In this document: one piece after another, positions 26,656 to 35,732 of the stretch
Layout: each line of letters starts with the position of its first letter
How positions within the stretch are numbered: the first letter of the stretch is position 1
NCBI GenBank assembly: GCA_965197575.1
Contig: OZ240214.1
Coordinates: 2,728,001 to 2,792,000, forward strand
Reading direction: 5' to 3'
DNA length: 64,000 nt
From: VXOI01 sp965197575
GTDB taxonomy: Bacteria > Chloroflexota > Dehalococcoidia > Lucifugimonadales > UBA3495
Notes under the pieces: model-generated
What the model was told of the DNA's origin: nothing
Databases searched by the model: none
The model's input: only the letters and a program-made list of their open reading frames with translations
Position numbers and translations under genes: made by a program

Positions 26656-27985
26656 CTGACAAGGGTATGTATGGGGTTTTCAGGCAGGGGCATGGTGGGT
26701 GACCTCCAGGTTGGGCTTGGGTTCCGGCCAGGGTTCGGGCAGCAGCCAGACGCGGCTCCAGAGGCGGCCCCGGAGCAGCAACCGCCGCAGCCAGTCGATG
26801 CCGTGGCGGATGACGCTGACGGTCCGTACCGGCCTGCCCCAGGGGTCGCGGCGCCTGGGAGCCGGCGTCTTGGGCGGTGTGCGCAGGTTGCCTGGAGCAA
26901 TCCTGCGGTCATGGGCGTCTTCCACTCTGGTGCCATAGGCCAGGGCCAGCAGGGTCGCCACCGACAGCACCAGCCAGTGGCGGGAGATGCGGGCCGGGTC
27001 GGTTCTCCTGGTCTTGTCCCACTTCCAGCCCAGGCTTTTGACGGCCTTGAAGCCCAGTTCGATCCAGAAGCGCAGGGCGTACCAGCTGGGTCCGGCGTCC
27101 TCCGGCGGCAGGTCGGTGAGGATGATCCAAGGTTCTTCCTGCTCGGCGTACCAGACCGCCAGCAGGGTGCAACGGCGTTTTGCGGTGGGGGTGCTGAAGG
27201 CGGTGCCGCAGCCAATCCAGGCTGTATCAGGACGGGAAACGAAGTGCTGCGCGGGCAACCGGCGGCCGTCCTGGGCGCAGAAGCTGACGTTCTTCCGATA
27301 CCTCATGTAGGGATGCCAGCCCTGAGCGCGTATCTGTCGCCACAGCTTGGGACTGGCTATGCCCCGGTCGCAGAGCACGATGACGGTCATTTCCCTGGGA
27401 ACCGCCGGGGCCAGTTTCCTGAGCAGTTCCACCGTGGGATCCATCCAGGAGCCGCGCTGGGTGGCCCGGTGGATGCGCCAGGCCACGGGAATGGCGCAAC
27501 CCCGGTAGACCACGCTGATGACGATGGCGGTGGTTTGGTCGCCTTTGAGCGTGGGATCAACGGCCAGGGCCAGGCGTCCGGAACGCCACCAAGCCAGGAC
27601 CCACCGGAGCAGTGGGGCGAAGCAGAGGCTTACGTCCAGTTCGGTCTGGCAGGGACGGGCCCGGTCGCTGCCGTCGTAGAGCCACTCCCGGAGATACTGG
27701 CGGAAGTTGTTCCAAGCGCCCCAGGGCGAGAGGGCGGAGGCCACGGCGTTCTGGCAGGCGCCGCCGGCGAGAATGGCCCCGCAGACCCACAGTACCAGGC
27801 CGGTCAACTGTGGCCGGGAGAGGTGAGGTAGATGCGTTTCAATGATCTGCTGCATCTGGTAGCATTCTTTGGGAAGGCGCATGGGACACCCCCGACATCT
27901 GGTTTGGTAGCAATAACCAAGATGCCGGAATCCCGTGCGTCTTCCAAGTTTTCAGACCATTTCAGCCCATACATACCCCTGTCAG
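26656..27985 (-). mobile_element. Complete IS4-family insertion sequence
   Basis: 1330 bp with 17-bp inverted repeats (CTGACAAGGGTATGTAT at 26656-26672; complement of CTGACAGGGGTATGTAT at 27969-27985), flanked by an exact 11-bp direct repeat CCCGGGACCCC (26645-26655 and 27986-27996). The intact duplication and an intact transposase suggest a recent insertion. A 183-bp derivative with the same ends lies at 7711. Confidence 0.9.
26680..27882 (-). CDS. IS4-family DDE transposase
   Basis: 400 aa. The catalytic triad is visible: D109 (AVDPTLKGDQ), D172 (VLCDRGIASPKLW) and E275. The IS4 signature Y268-x2-R271-x3-E275-x6-K282 is complete. Length is usual for the family. It occupies almost all of the 1330-bp element, with its start ~100 bases inside one inverted repeat and its stop close to the other. 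Cut-and-paste transposition of its own element is expected, and possibly of the short derivative at 7711. Confidence 0.9.
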   Translation of the reverse strand: MRLPKECYQMQQIIETHLPHLSRPQLTGLVLWVCGAILAGGACQNAVASALSPWGAWNNFRQYLREWLYDGSDRARPCQTELDVSLCFAPLLRWVLAWWRSGRLALAVDPTLKGDQTTAIVISVVYRGCAIPVAWRIHRATQRGSWMDPTVELLRKLAPAVPREMTVIVLCDRGIASPKLWRQIRAQGWHPYMRYRKNVSFCAQDGRRLPAQHFVSRPDTAWIGCGTAFSTPTAKRRCTLLAVWYAEQEEPWIILTDLPPEDAGPSWYALRFWIELGFKAVKSLGWKWDKTRRTDPARISRHWLVLSVATLLALAYGTRVEDAHDRRIAPGNLRTPPKTPAPRRRDPWGRPVRTVSVIRHGIDWLRRLLLRGRLWSRVWLLPEPWPEPKPNLEVTHHAPA

Positions 27986-28185
27986 CCCGGGACCCCCGGG
28001 ACCACCAGGTCCACCAGGTCCAGCAGTTCCAGGAGGCCGCTGCGGTCGTTCTTGGCTCCGCTGGCCTCCTCGGCTCGAAGGTTGCCAATGGCACAGCCGA
28101 TGCGGACCAGCCGCTCCACCTGCAGGTCCAGATCCTTGTCCTCCGGCTCTCTCACCGAAACCCTGCCATAGCCGTACAGCGTCAT
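27986..28185 (-). pseudogene. Serine recombinase, 5' half
   Basis: From ATG at 28185 the frame reads MTLYGYGRVSVREPEDKDLD and LQVERLVRIGC..., the N-terminal resolvase block with the catalytic Ser in GRVSV. Typical resolvases continue with a ..GLLELLDLV..GDTL.. segment, which is seen here up to the IS insertion. The rest is at 26490-26655. Confidence 0.75.
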
Positions 28186-28264
28186 CTCCCCACACCCCTG
28201 ACTGGAACACCTGAAGTATAGGATTCTGCCAAGGGTTCTCGAACCGAGTTTTCCAGCCACCCAT

Positions 28265-28441
28265 TCAGCTCTGGATGTGTTCGTCCAATTCATCATCGAA
28301 TGGCTGCCCGTGGACGGCCTCTGCCTCCGCGACGTCGAAGGACAGAACCTGCTCTACCGTGTGTCCCGCTACGATGACGTCGACCCAGCGTACATTCACA
28401 CCCCGAATCTCTCCGATCTGTTCCTTCACTTCCGCCGGCAT
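28265..28441 (-). CDS. Small hypothetical protein (58 aa)
   Basis: ATG at 28441 preceded by GGGAG at 7 bases. The product begins MPAEVKEQIGEIRGVNVRWV and ends ..FDDELDEHIQS. Acidic, no Cys, no signal peptide. Codon use is normal for the region. It lies 80 bases upstream of the recombinase start in the same direction, so it may have been co-transcribed with it. Family not recognised; an antitoxin-like or regulatory role is possible but unsupported. Confidence 0.5.
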   Translation of the reverse strand: MPAEVKEQIGEIRGVNVRWVDVIVAGHTVEQVLSFDVAEAEAVHGQPFDDELDEHIQS

Positions 28442-28695
28442 AGGTCACTCCCTGACAGGATGTTGACAAGGCATTATGGTTCGCCTGGCTATCATGCCCG
28501 ATCCTTGTTCTTGTTCGTATCGAATGTGTTTCGCATAAGGCCCCTTATGGTTAGTCGACGTAATCCCAGTGGGTAGAGTGGACCCCGGCTGCGAAATATT
28601 GACGACCGAACAAGCCCCGCCAATCCCTCACCTTGGGTAACCGGACCGTCGCCAGGATAGCTTCCACTGCATCATCCATTTGCTCGGTAGCACTT
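28442..28695. other. Spacer with no gene seen
   Basis: AT-richer intergenic DNA without an open frame supported by a ribosome binding site. It leads into two short inverted-repeat elements. Confidence 0.4.
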
Positions 28696-28847
28696 CTAAA
28701 CTAAAGCCAAGGTGGGATGTACATTTAAGTGGCGATGATGATCAGCTGGGTTGCGTGGGTGAATCCCTATCATCCGTACTTGGAGAATGACTCGGCTCCG
28801 TCGTTTGACCCCCACCATCTGCGCATTTCACCTTGGCTTTGGTTTAG
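28696..28847. mobile_element. MITE-like element with 19-bp inverted repeats
   Basis: 152 bp. CTAAACTAAAGCCAAGGTG at 28696-28714 is repeated inverted at 28829-28847 with one mismatch. Non-coding interior. No parent element with these ends is present in the window. Confidence 0.6.
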
Positions 28848-28880
28848 GTAAGGCCGGCCCGCTCACCCATAACTGGGAGC

Positions 28881-29022
28881 CTAGTACCGCGTCCGGCTGA
28901 AACCGATGTATAAATGTGCCGAAGCATGACCGGGGCACGGGTAGTAGAGAATCTCCAGTCGATAGTTGCCACAGCCTGATTTTGTTCGGTTATTTATCAA
29001 AAATAGCCGGACGCGGTACTAG
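28881..29022. mobile_element. MITE-like element with IS630-type CTAG ends
   Basis: 142 bp with perfect 18-bp inverted repeats CTAGTACCGCGTCCGGCT (28881-28898 and 29005-29022). The CTAGTACCG tips match those of the IS630 copies at 34510 and 43158, so it may be a non-autonomous relative moved by a similar transposase. Non-coding interior. Confidence 0.65.
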
Positions 29023-29091
29023 GCTGTAGTCGGCTGCTCGCGGCCATTGCCTTCCGGTGCTGGCTGGGGATCCCCGCCCACTACCGCACAG

Positions 29092-31641
29092 CTATGGGGA
29101 ATTTCTAGTTGGGAAATTGTATTCATTCACAGCCGCTGTCGCAGCATCTAGACCTGGGTACAGGCGTTCGTAGGTAATATCCAACAGCTGCAGCTGTTTT
29201 AGAATATCCTCTTTTCGTTCGCCAAGTACTTCAACCGAGAAGTACTCGTATACCGGAATATCTTCATTCCATTTGAGTATGTGATCCTGTTCAAACCGTT
29301 CATGAAAGGCTGAAATGAGAAAAGCGGCGGATTGGGCCCGGATTCGGTCGAACGTTTGTCGGGGTTCCACCACGAAGATCCGATAGAGGTCCCTTGGCTC
29401 CATCCGGTCTTCAAAGTAGGGCTTTTCTTGCTTGATGAATTGGTTCATCCGTAGCATCGCAGACGAATGCTTGTCCGCTGTTGCTATTTCTTCCCCTTCA
29501 CGTACGTCCTCCTGCCTCATCCCTAGCAGTAAGTTCTGCTCAGCAACGCGAAGTTTGGCGAAGTTGGCTATAACGGAAATTGTATCGCTGTCGAATGGTT
29601 TGACTAAATCCTTCGGCACGGCGAAGACATGCAATCTGCCGGGTGGTTTCTCGGCCGTAGTTTGGGCATCGGGGGCGAAGCAAGCGTGAAATAGGGCAAC
29701 CAGGGGGTTGCGGGTAATGTCTAGGAGGCGAGTCTTGAGACCGTAGTGTCTTGAGAGAACCCATTGGTCGAGAGCCGAAGTCGAATCGCTGAAGTCCTCT
29801 GGGCGACGCGACATGAGATCACGTAACATCCCACCTTCTTCTTTTCGAGGCTCCTTTCCTTCTAAGCGAAGCACGGAGGGACGCAGCTCGCAAAGCTTGT
29901 TGTCCCCTCGAAAATAGAAGGCATACTTTTCAGTGGAGTAGCGATCACTTAGGATCCCGCAAAGACTCAGCAGGGAGTCTACATTGGATATTTCCTTGAA
30001 CTCAGACTTCAGCGCCTTGAGTTCTTCGCCCCCCCTATCTGAGGGCGGGTATAGCTTTGCCTTCCAGAGTTGGGTGCCGGCTAAATTTGCACCGAATAAC
30101 TCAGTTGGGAACTCCTCGCCGTCGCGCAGGTTGGCCTCGCTGAGATTGGCCTCGCTGAGATTGGCCTCGACTAAATGAGCTTCATTTAGTCGCGCGCCTT
30201 GGAGGTTAGCACCCCCGAGATTAGCACGAAGGAGATTTGCCCTTTGTAGAAGGGCCCATTCAAGGGTGCTGTGTTCGAGCTGTGCGAACGAGAGGGTCGC
30301 ACCTTCTAGTTTGACGTTGAAGAGATTGGCTCTCTGAAGTTGAGCAGACTCAAGATTTGCGTTGGTAAGGTTTGCTTTGAACAACTGGGCGTCTCTTAAG
30401 TTGGCATAGAAGAGCGGTATCTCCCCAGCCTCGAGTTTATTTGCCTTTGCAAACTCTTCGTATATTTGCGCTCCCATTAGGAGTGGTTCGAAGTCTTCTT
30501 CGGCACGCTTGCGGTTCCAAGAACTAACACCAGTCAAGAGAACTTTAAGGTGTTCAGGATTTGGTCTCGGAATCATGTTTATTCTGATGTGCACGGTGTT
30601 GTCCATTGTGAATCGCCCTTCGATCCTCCGAGACTCATTTGTATCCTCTGGCTGGGTGTCGACCACTATTAGGGAACGTGTGTAGGTTTCAATTACCGCG
30701 AAACCGCCGAGCCAAAGAGTTCCGCTAAAACCCTCAACTGCGCACATTTTCGCGTCTAGGTCTTCAGACACATCCAATTCTGCTCGACGAACTAATTTGA
30801 AATCCATCTCCGCATCTTCAGGCATACCATTCTCGACAAATGTCGCACGCAGCTCCGCGGGCGAACTCTCCAATATTCGTTGGTGTTCCTCCAACTCGTG
30901 CAAGAGTTTGTCCGCCAGAAACCTGCACAGAATACTGTGTCCATCCCCTGCGGTTCCGAACCCGAGCGGCGCGATGACCCGCCCCCCAACTTTATGAGCT
31001 AGGTTTACGTTTTTCCGCCGAAGTTCCAATTTCTCAGCATTGGTGACCTCGCTCCCTGTAACCCCGTGGAGCAAGCGGCTTTCCGTCAATTCAGGCCAGT
31101 TGTTATGCACAATATCCAATAGGTCTTGGCGCACCCACTCAAATCCTTGTCTTTCGGGATCTTTGTGCTTCCTCACGTCGATGAAGAAGACATCCTGGTC
31201 GGCAACTATCGCAAAGAGCAACCAATCGGAGCGCTTGACGAAACCACTCTTGTCATCATCGCGGCTTAGATGCAGGTGATGCATGGCGTAGTCCCACAAG
31301 AGACCGTCTGGCTTCTTTGGCTCAGTATTGTTTACCTCCCTCGATAGGAACGGCATCACTGTGTCGCCACTTTCGAAAAGGTGCCGGAGATAGAAAACCG
31401 TCTCCCATGCTTCTAAAGCTTTTTCACGGACTTTCGGGTCCGTTTCTCGGGAGAGGTTTCCAAGGGAATCGTGAATTTCCTCTGAGAAGTGGACCTTGCG
31501 GGGAACGGGTTCTATCCTGCAAATGCGCATTTCGAGGTAGCGACTAGCAAGGTGATCTAAGTCGGCAGATTCTGGGAAAGAAATTCCCTGACGCTGAAAT
31601 TCAGAAACGATTGCCAGTTTGAGATCAGACAGAAAGTCCAT
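29092..31641 (-). CDS. Pentapeptide-repeat / FRG-domain protein (defence candidate)
   Basis: 849 aa, in a stretch clearly AT-richer than its neighbours, suggesting transfer. Residues 1-400 form an unrecognised domain. Residues ~412-530 are pentapeptide repeats (A(N/D)LxxAxL, e.g. ANLLRANLGGANLQGARL). Residues ~570-655 contain the FRG domain: YFRGDN, then the conserved block LDQWVLSRHYGLKTRLLDIT..P..ALFHACF. The last ~200 residues continue the FRG family architecture. No signal peptide or membrane helix, so cytoplasmic. FRG domains have no settled activity; they often occur near mobile or defence genes. A tyrosine recombinase lies 81 bases upstream in the same direction. ATG at 31641 has GGAG ~11 bases upstream. 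Confidence 0.8.
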   Translation of the reverse strand: MDFLSDLKLAIVSEFQRQGISFPESADLDHLASRYLEMRICRIEPVPRKVHFSEEIHDSLGNLSRETDPKVREKALEAWETVFYLRHLFESGDTVMPFLSREVNNTEPKKPDGLLWDYAMHHLHLSRDDDKSGFVKRSDWLLFAIVADQDVFFIDVRKHKDPERQGFEWVRQDLLDIVHNNWPELTESRLLHGVTGSEVTNAEKLELRRKNVNLAHKVGGRVIAPLGFGTAGDGHSILCRFLADKLLHELEEHQRILESSPAELRATFVENGMPEDAEMDFKLVRRAELDVSEDLDAKMCAVEGFSGTLWLGGFAVIETYTRSLIVVDTQPEDTNESRRIEGRFTMDNTVHIRINMIPRPNPEHLKVLLTGVSSWNRKRAEEDFEPLLMGAQIYEEFAKANKLEAGEIPLFYANLRDAQLFKANLTNANLESAQLQRANLFNVKLEGATLSFAQLEHSTLEWALLQRANLLRANLGGANLQGARLNEAHLVEANLSEANLSEANLRDGEEFPTELFGANLAGTQLWKAKLYPPSDRGGEELKALKSEFKEISNVDSLLSLCGILSDRYSTEKYAFYFRGDNKLCELRPSVLRLEGKEPRKEEGGMLRDLMSRRPEDFSDSTSALDQWVLSRHYGLKTRLLDITRNPLVALFHACFAPDAQTTAEKPPGRLHVFAVPKDLVKPFDSDTISVIANFAKLRVAEQNLLLGMRQEDVREGEEIATADKHSSAMLRMNQFIKQEKPYFEDRMEPRDLYRIFVVEPRQTFDRIRAQSAAFLISAFHERFEQDHILKWNEDIPVYEYFSVEVLGERKEDILKQLQLLDITYERLYPGLDAATAAVNEYNFPTRNSP

Positions 31642-31722
31642 GCTGTTGATGCTCCGTTTGGTTTACGCAAACAAAGTATCCGATAAGCCGACGTAATCTT
31701 GTCCTCTTCCGCTCATCCATGC

Positions 31723-32274
31723 TCACAGCCGGCTAACCCATTCGTGATGCGCCCCGGCCAGCTCCACGTAGCGCTGGGTGTCGACCATCGAGGCGTGGCC
31801 CAGCCATTTCTGCAGCACCGGGATAGGCACGCCCCGCAAAACGCAGTTGCGGCCGTAAGTGTGCCGGAAGGCGTGGGGGTGGGCTCTGGTCGGGTCGATC
31901 CCTACCCTGATCGCCGCCTCCTTCATCACCTGGCCGATTCGCTGGCGCGAAATGTCGATCATCTGCTGGTAATGGTCCTTGCTGTGGAATGACGCCAGGT
32001 CGCGCAGGCTCTCGACCAGGTCGGCAGGCACAGGGACCTCCCGGCCCTTCCGCGCCTTGTTGCCCGGCGAGTCGGCCCGCACCACGATGATCGGCGGGTC
32101 CTGGTCCAGGCGCAGGTCCACACGCCGCAGCGCCAGTGTCTCCGACACCCGCAGGCCGGTCTTGAGCATTATCCGGAAGGCCATGCGGGTCGGGTAGGAG
32201 GGTGCGGCGTCGACCAGGGCGACGGCCTCCTCTTCGGTAAAGTAATCGGGGATCCGCTGGAGTCTGCGTGCCAT
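31723..32274 (-). CDS. Minimal tyrosine recombinase / integrase
   Basis: 183 aa. All catalytic positions are visible: R42 (TGLRVSE), K76, H134 and R137 (HAFRHTYG), H160 (LGHASM) and the nucleophile Y169 (TQRY). The N-terminal SAM-like core-binding domain of XerC/D-type enzymes (~100 aa) is absent; the protein starts close to the catalytic domain (RIPDYFTEEEA..). This may be a natural short form or the product of a 5' truncation. Same strand as, and just upstream of, the FRG gene, consistent with a small mobile islet carrying that gene as cargo (inference). Confidence 0.85.
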   Translation of the reverse strand: MARRLQRIPDYFTEEEAVALVDAAPSYPTRMAFRIMLKTGLRVSETLALRRVDLRLDQDPPIIVVRADSPGNKARKGREVPVPADLVESLRDLASFHSKDHYQQMIDISRQRIGQVMKEAAIRVGIDPTRAHPHAFRHTYGRNCVLRGVPIPVLQKWLGHASMVDTQRYVELAGAHHEWVSRL

Positions 32275-32726
32275 CCTACCGCCGTATAATTACCTTTTGG
32301 AAAGGGGCACCGTCAATATGGGCCATGGCCAGGGGGTAGCGCAAGGTGAAAGAAACGGAGTTTCCGGAGATCACTTTCCAAAATCGCGGATACGGGAAAG
32401 TGCCCGGCCCATGGGGGGTAGGAAAATTTTCACGGTTGAGGGTGAAGCGTTTCCATAGGAATGAGGAGAGTGGAATGGTCCTTAAATGGCCGTTCTTGCG
32501 CAGGTCCACGAGGGGAGGTCCGGTCGTTTTGCGCAGTCGGCCAAAACCGCCCCATAATGCGTGGTGCTCAAAAAGGTCTCAAGGGTTTGGTGAGCGGATT
32601 AGTCAGGTGATCTCCCTCTTTACAGTTTATTCGTTCAGAAAGGCAGATTCCGCAGTGGCGCGGCCGTCAGGTCGGTCTCTCCGTGATATTCTGTCAGACG
32701 CATCGGTTCCATGGACGGAGAGCGCC
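32275..32726. other. Intergenic stretch between integrase and the 128-aa gene
   Basis: 452 bp divergent spacer. A TTTTGGAAAG/CTTTCCAAAA inverted pair (near 32294 and 32374) is the only structure noticed; it could be part of a recombination site but is short. An open frame continues upstream of 32727 but has no ribosome binding site. Promoters for both flanking genes are expected here. Confidence 0.4.
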
Positions 32727-33113
32727 ATGTCTAGGCAGGGTTCCAAAATCGTTCAGTTGATAGAGAGCGCACCCTGGCGGGAGGCAGTGACCTACAGGGA
32801 AACCTGGCCCCACGAATATGTCCTCACGGAAAAGGACGGCCAGCGGGACCTGCTGGCTGCCGTCTGCGAGAGGTTCCGCTCTGGCGAAGGGGTGTCTGCG
32901 CGGTTTTTCCGCATGGAGAACGAATACCTGTTCATCGGGGAGCACAAGTACTGGCTGATGACCGACTACAACGAAATAGATCCCTACAACGACGAAGGAG
33001 ACTACGTGCTGAACCGCGCCCCTTTATACCGGGACCGCCGCGACTTCGTGGTCCAGCCCGGTGATTCCGGAATGGCGGAGGACTACCCGACGGCTCCGGC
33101 GCGACAGTGGTAG
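32727..33113 (+). CDS. Conserved-looking hypothetical protein (128 aa)
   Basis: GGAG at 32717-32720 sets the ATG at 32727; the longer frame from 32346 lacks support. The protein is rich in aromatic residues, with segments AVTYRETWPHEYVLTEKDGQ, ARFFRMENEYLFIGEHKYW, LMTDYNEIDPYNDEGDYVLN and RDRRDFVVQPGDSG. No signal peptide, membrane segment or known catalytic motif. It seems to be a compact cytoplasmic domain. The next gene on the strand (33198) is destroyed by an IS630 element, so any operon partner is lost. Function unknown. Confidence 0.65.
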   Translation: MSRQGSKIVQLIESAPWREAVTYRETWPHEYVLTEKDGQRDLLAAVCERFRSGEGVSARFFRMENEYLFIGEHKYWLMTDYNEIDPYNDEGDYVLNRAPLYRDRRDFVVQPGDSGMAEDYPTAPARQW

Positions 33114-33197
33114 CTGTCGTCTCCGCTGCTCGGAACGTGCTCTCGCTGACTCCGATATTCAAATATCCCGTTCCCCAATGGATGAAAGGAGTTACCT

Positions 33198-33296
33198 GTG
33201 GCCGAAGAAAATACCCTGCTGGCTCACCTGGCGCACAGAATCGCGGGCGGTGCTGAGAACGCCGCAGTCGAGGCCCTAGTAGTTCAACAACCTTGA
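33198..33296 (+). pseudogene. First 26 codons of a gene cut by IS630
   Basis: AAGGAG 6 bases before GTG 33198 starts MAEENTLLAHLAHRIAGGAE and five more residues. At CTAG (33276-33279) the frame enters the IS630 end and stops at 33294-33296. The N-terminus looks like the beginning of a larger cytoplasmic protein (residues of the type ..LATEAL.YIL.. usually follow), but the remainder is not in the window, so the identity stays open. Confidence 0.55.
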
Positions 33297-34513
33297 ATTG
33301 CTGGATATAGAGACTTCAGTTTGATGCGCGCATCCTCGGTGGTGAAGCGCCAGTTCACTTGTATCGTGTCCCGGTTGCGTCGGCCTTGCCAAGCGTTGAC
33401 CTCGCGGCGCAGGATACTTTGGCTGGCCATACGCCGGTCCAGACATTGCCGGGCCAGCACCCCGATCTCAATCTCGGCCATGTTCAGCCAACTCCCATGT
33501 TTCGGCGTGTAGTGGACCTCCAGCCGTTCGGCGATGCGCCGCGCCTCGGCAGGCTCAAACGCCTCGTACAACGAGGCCGGATGGTGGGTGTTCAGGTTGT
33601 CCATCACCAGCACAATCCGGTCCTTGCCAGCATAGTCCTCATCCACCAGCTTCTTGATCTGCCGCGCCCAATCCACTTTCGTGCGGCGGTCCGTCACTTC
33701 GACCCGCCGCCATCCTGCCAAGGGCGCAAACAACATGAACCGGTTGCTCACGCCATTGCGCTCGTATTCGTAATCGTACACCGCCGCCGCGCCCGGCCCG
33801 GCCGGCCGCCCCACCCGGGTCTCCTTCACTTGCTGTTTGCTGGTCTCATCCAGGCACCCCAGCACTTCGTTGTCCCCGTAGGAGCGCTGGTAGACTTCCA
33901 GTACATCTTCCATCGCGCACACAAAGTCCGCGTTGCTTTCAGGCGGGATGCACCAGCACTCTTTCAGCCAGGGCTTGAGTTCGTTTTTTTAAGCGCCTGG
34001 CGCACCGTCTCGCCGCTGATGCTCTCCACTATCTCGCATTCGACCAGCTGGTCCGCCAACAACTTCAGCGTCCAACGCACGCGGCCTTCCGGCGGTTCCG
34101 CACAGGCCAACGCAATCAAGTGGGCTTCCCCGGCGCCATCCAGTTTCTTCTGACGGCGGCGCAGTTGCCGCTTACGGTTCAGCGCCGCCTCAATCCCTTC
34201 CTCCACACAACAACGGCGCACCCTTTCAACCGTCGCGCTGCTAATCTTGAGAACTCTGGCAATCTCTTCGTCCTTCAGGGACCCGTCTGCTTGCGCCTCA
34301 TTGCTCAGCAGCAAGATGCGGGCATGGGTCTGCTTATACGCCGCCGCACGCCCGCGGGAAACCAACGCCTTCAGTTCCTGTTGCTCTTCGGTTGTCAGCT
34401 TGATACGGTATTTCTTGGCCGGCATGACGATTCTCCCTTGCTCCAATCCACTAATCCCTATGCTTGGGAGAATACATCCTTCATGCCTCATTTCAAAGCT
34501 GTTGGTCTACTAG
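33276..34513 (-). mobile_element. IS630-family element, copy 1
   Basis: 1238 bp between CTAG sequences at 33276-33279 and 34510-34513. Ends are imperfect inverted repeats: CTAGTAGTTCAACAACCTTG against the complement CTAGTAGACCAACAGCTTTG. The right CTAG is shared with copy 2, so the two elements sit head to tail without a gap. Confidence 0.85.
33284..34425 (-). CDS. IS630-family transposase (OrfA/OrfB, -1 frameshift)
   Basis: OrfA starts at ATG 34425 (GGGAG 7 bases upstream) and carries helix-turn-helix domains (..LKDEEIARVLKISSATVERV..). It ends at 33964. A run of seven A on the coding strand (complement of 33984-33990), read A-AAA-AAC, is a standard -1 slippery site. Slipping there joins OrfB, which continues ..NELKPWLKECWC.. 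and holds the DDE residues in CLDETSKQ, VMDNLNTH and NMAEIEIGV. The fused product is about 380 aa, usual for IS630. It looks intact. Confidence 0.85.
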
Positions 34514-35723
34514 TACCGTTTCAATTTAATTCTATTGGATAGATATGTTCAAGCTTACTGCGAGCGTCCTGGGTGGAGAACCGCCAGTCTATGCTGGCGG
34601 CGGCCTCGTTGCGCTCGCGTTCGAGCGCCGCGACCTCCCGTCTCAGCAACGCTTCATCACTGACCCGGCGGTTCAGACACTGTCTGCTGAAGACGCTGAA
34701 CTCGATTTCAGCCATGTTCAGCCAGCTTCCGTGATTGGGTGTGTGGTGAAGCTCCAAGCGTTTGGCTATGCGGCGCGCCTCGGACGGCGCAAACGCTTCG
34801 TAGAGCGAGCCGGGCTTGTGGGTGTTGAGATTGTCCAAGACCAGCCGGATCACTGTGGCGTCAGGATATGCCTCGTCCACCAGCCACTTCATCTGTTGAG
34901 CGAAGTCCACAGCAGTCCGGCGCCCGGTCACCTCGACGTGCCTCCACCCACCCTTCGGTTCACAGAACATGAACAGATTCCGGGTCCCGTTTCGCTGGTA
35001 CTCAGTGTCATAGCGCTCCACCCGTCCGGGGGCGGCCTTGATGGGAGGCCGCACATCCCCGAGCAACTGCTTGGAAGACTCGTCAAAACACACCACCGGA
35101 CGCTCCCGGTCGTACTCTTCGTGATAAAGGTCCAGCACGTCCTCCATCCGGGCCACGAACTCCCCGCTCAGCTTGGGGATGCACCATTCCTTCTTCTTCC
35201 ATGGCTTGAGTTCGTTTTTTTGAGTATCTGGCGCACCGTCTCCAGGGAGATGCTCCCGGCCAACTCCAGCTCCACCACCTTGTCCGCCAGCAGATGGAGC
35301 GTCCAGTTTATATGTCCTTCGGGTGGACTGCTGCACGCGATGGCAACCAGGTGCGCTTCCTGCTTGCCGTCCAACTTGCGCTCCCGGCCCGGTCGTGGCT
35401 TGTCGTTGATGGCGGCCTCAAGTCCTTCCTCGACGAACCGCTTCCGCACTCTGGCAACGGTAGCGGCGTTGATCAAAAGCACCGCGGCTATCTCATCGTC
35501 TCGAAGTCCTTCATCTGCTTTGAGCAACGCCAGCGCCCGCTTGACGGTGCGGACTGACAGCTTGCCCCGGTGGGAAACCTCATTGAGACGGGAGCGTTCG
35601 GATTCAGCCAGCTCGACTTTATACTTGATGGCAGCCATGTCTGGATACTCCCTCACAGAAAGATCATACCCAAGTATGGCTGCCTTCTCATATTCTTGTA
35701 AATCTATCTGGAAACGGTACTAG
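34510..35723 (-). mobile_element. IS630-family element, copy 2 (identical partner at 43158)
   Basis: 1214 bp with CTAG at 34510-34513 and 35720-35723 and inverted repeats CTAGTACCGTTTC. Its two frames translate identically to those of the element at 43158-44371, which lies in the opposite orientation, so one copy moved very recently. Confidence 0.9.
34521..35656 (-). CDS. IS630-family transposase (OrfA/OrfB, -1 frameshift), copy 2
   Basis: OrfA begins at GTG 35656 or ATG 35638 (MAAIKYKVELAESERSRL..) with winged-helix segments (..LRDDEIAAVLLINAATVARV..). It ends at 35168. The slippery run A-AAA-AAC (complement of 35215-35221) shifts -1 into OrfB (..NELKPWKKKEWCIPKLSGEF..), which has CFDESSKQ, VLDNLNTH and NMAEIEFSV as the DDE triad. 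About 377 aa when fused. Same sequence as the copy at 43225-44360. Confidence 0.88.
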
Positions 35724-35732
35724 GACGGCTCA

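Noticed and set aside
26566..27831. 421-codon plus-strand ORF across the IS4 transposase
   Set aside because: Complement of the transposase, whose catalytic residues are complete on the minus strand.
30120..30180. Short direct repeats that look CRISPR-like
   Set aside because: They are in-frame pentapeptide codons (LSEAN) with 15-base periodicity, with no spacers. No CRISPR array or cas gene was seen in the window.
32294..32383. TTTTGGAAAG inverted pair as an attachment site
   Set aside because: Only 10 bp, no matching direct repeat found beyond the FRG gene to define an integrated element.
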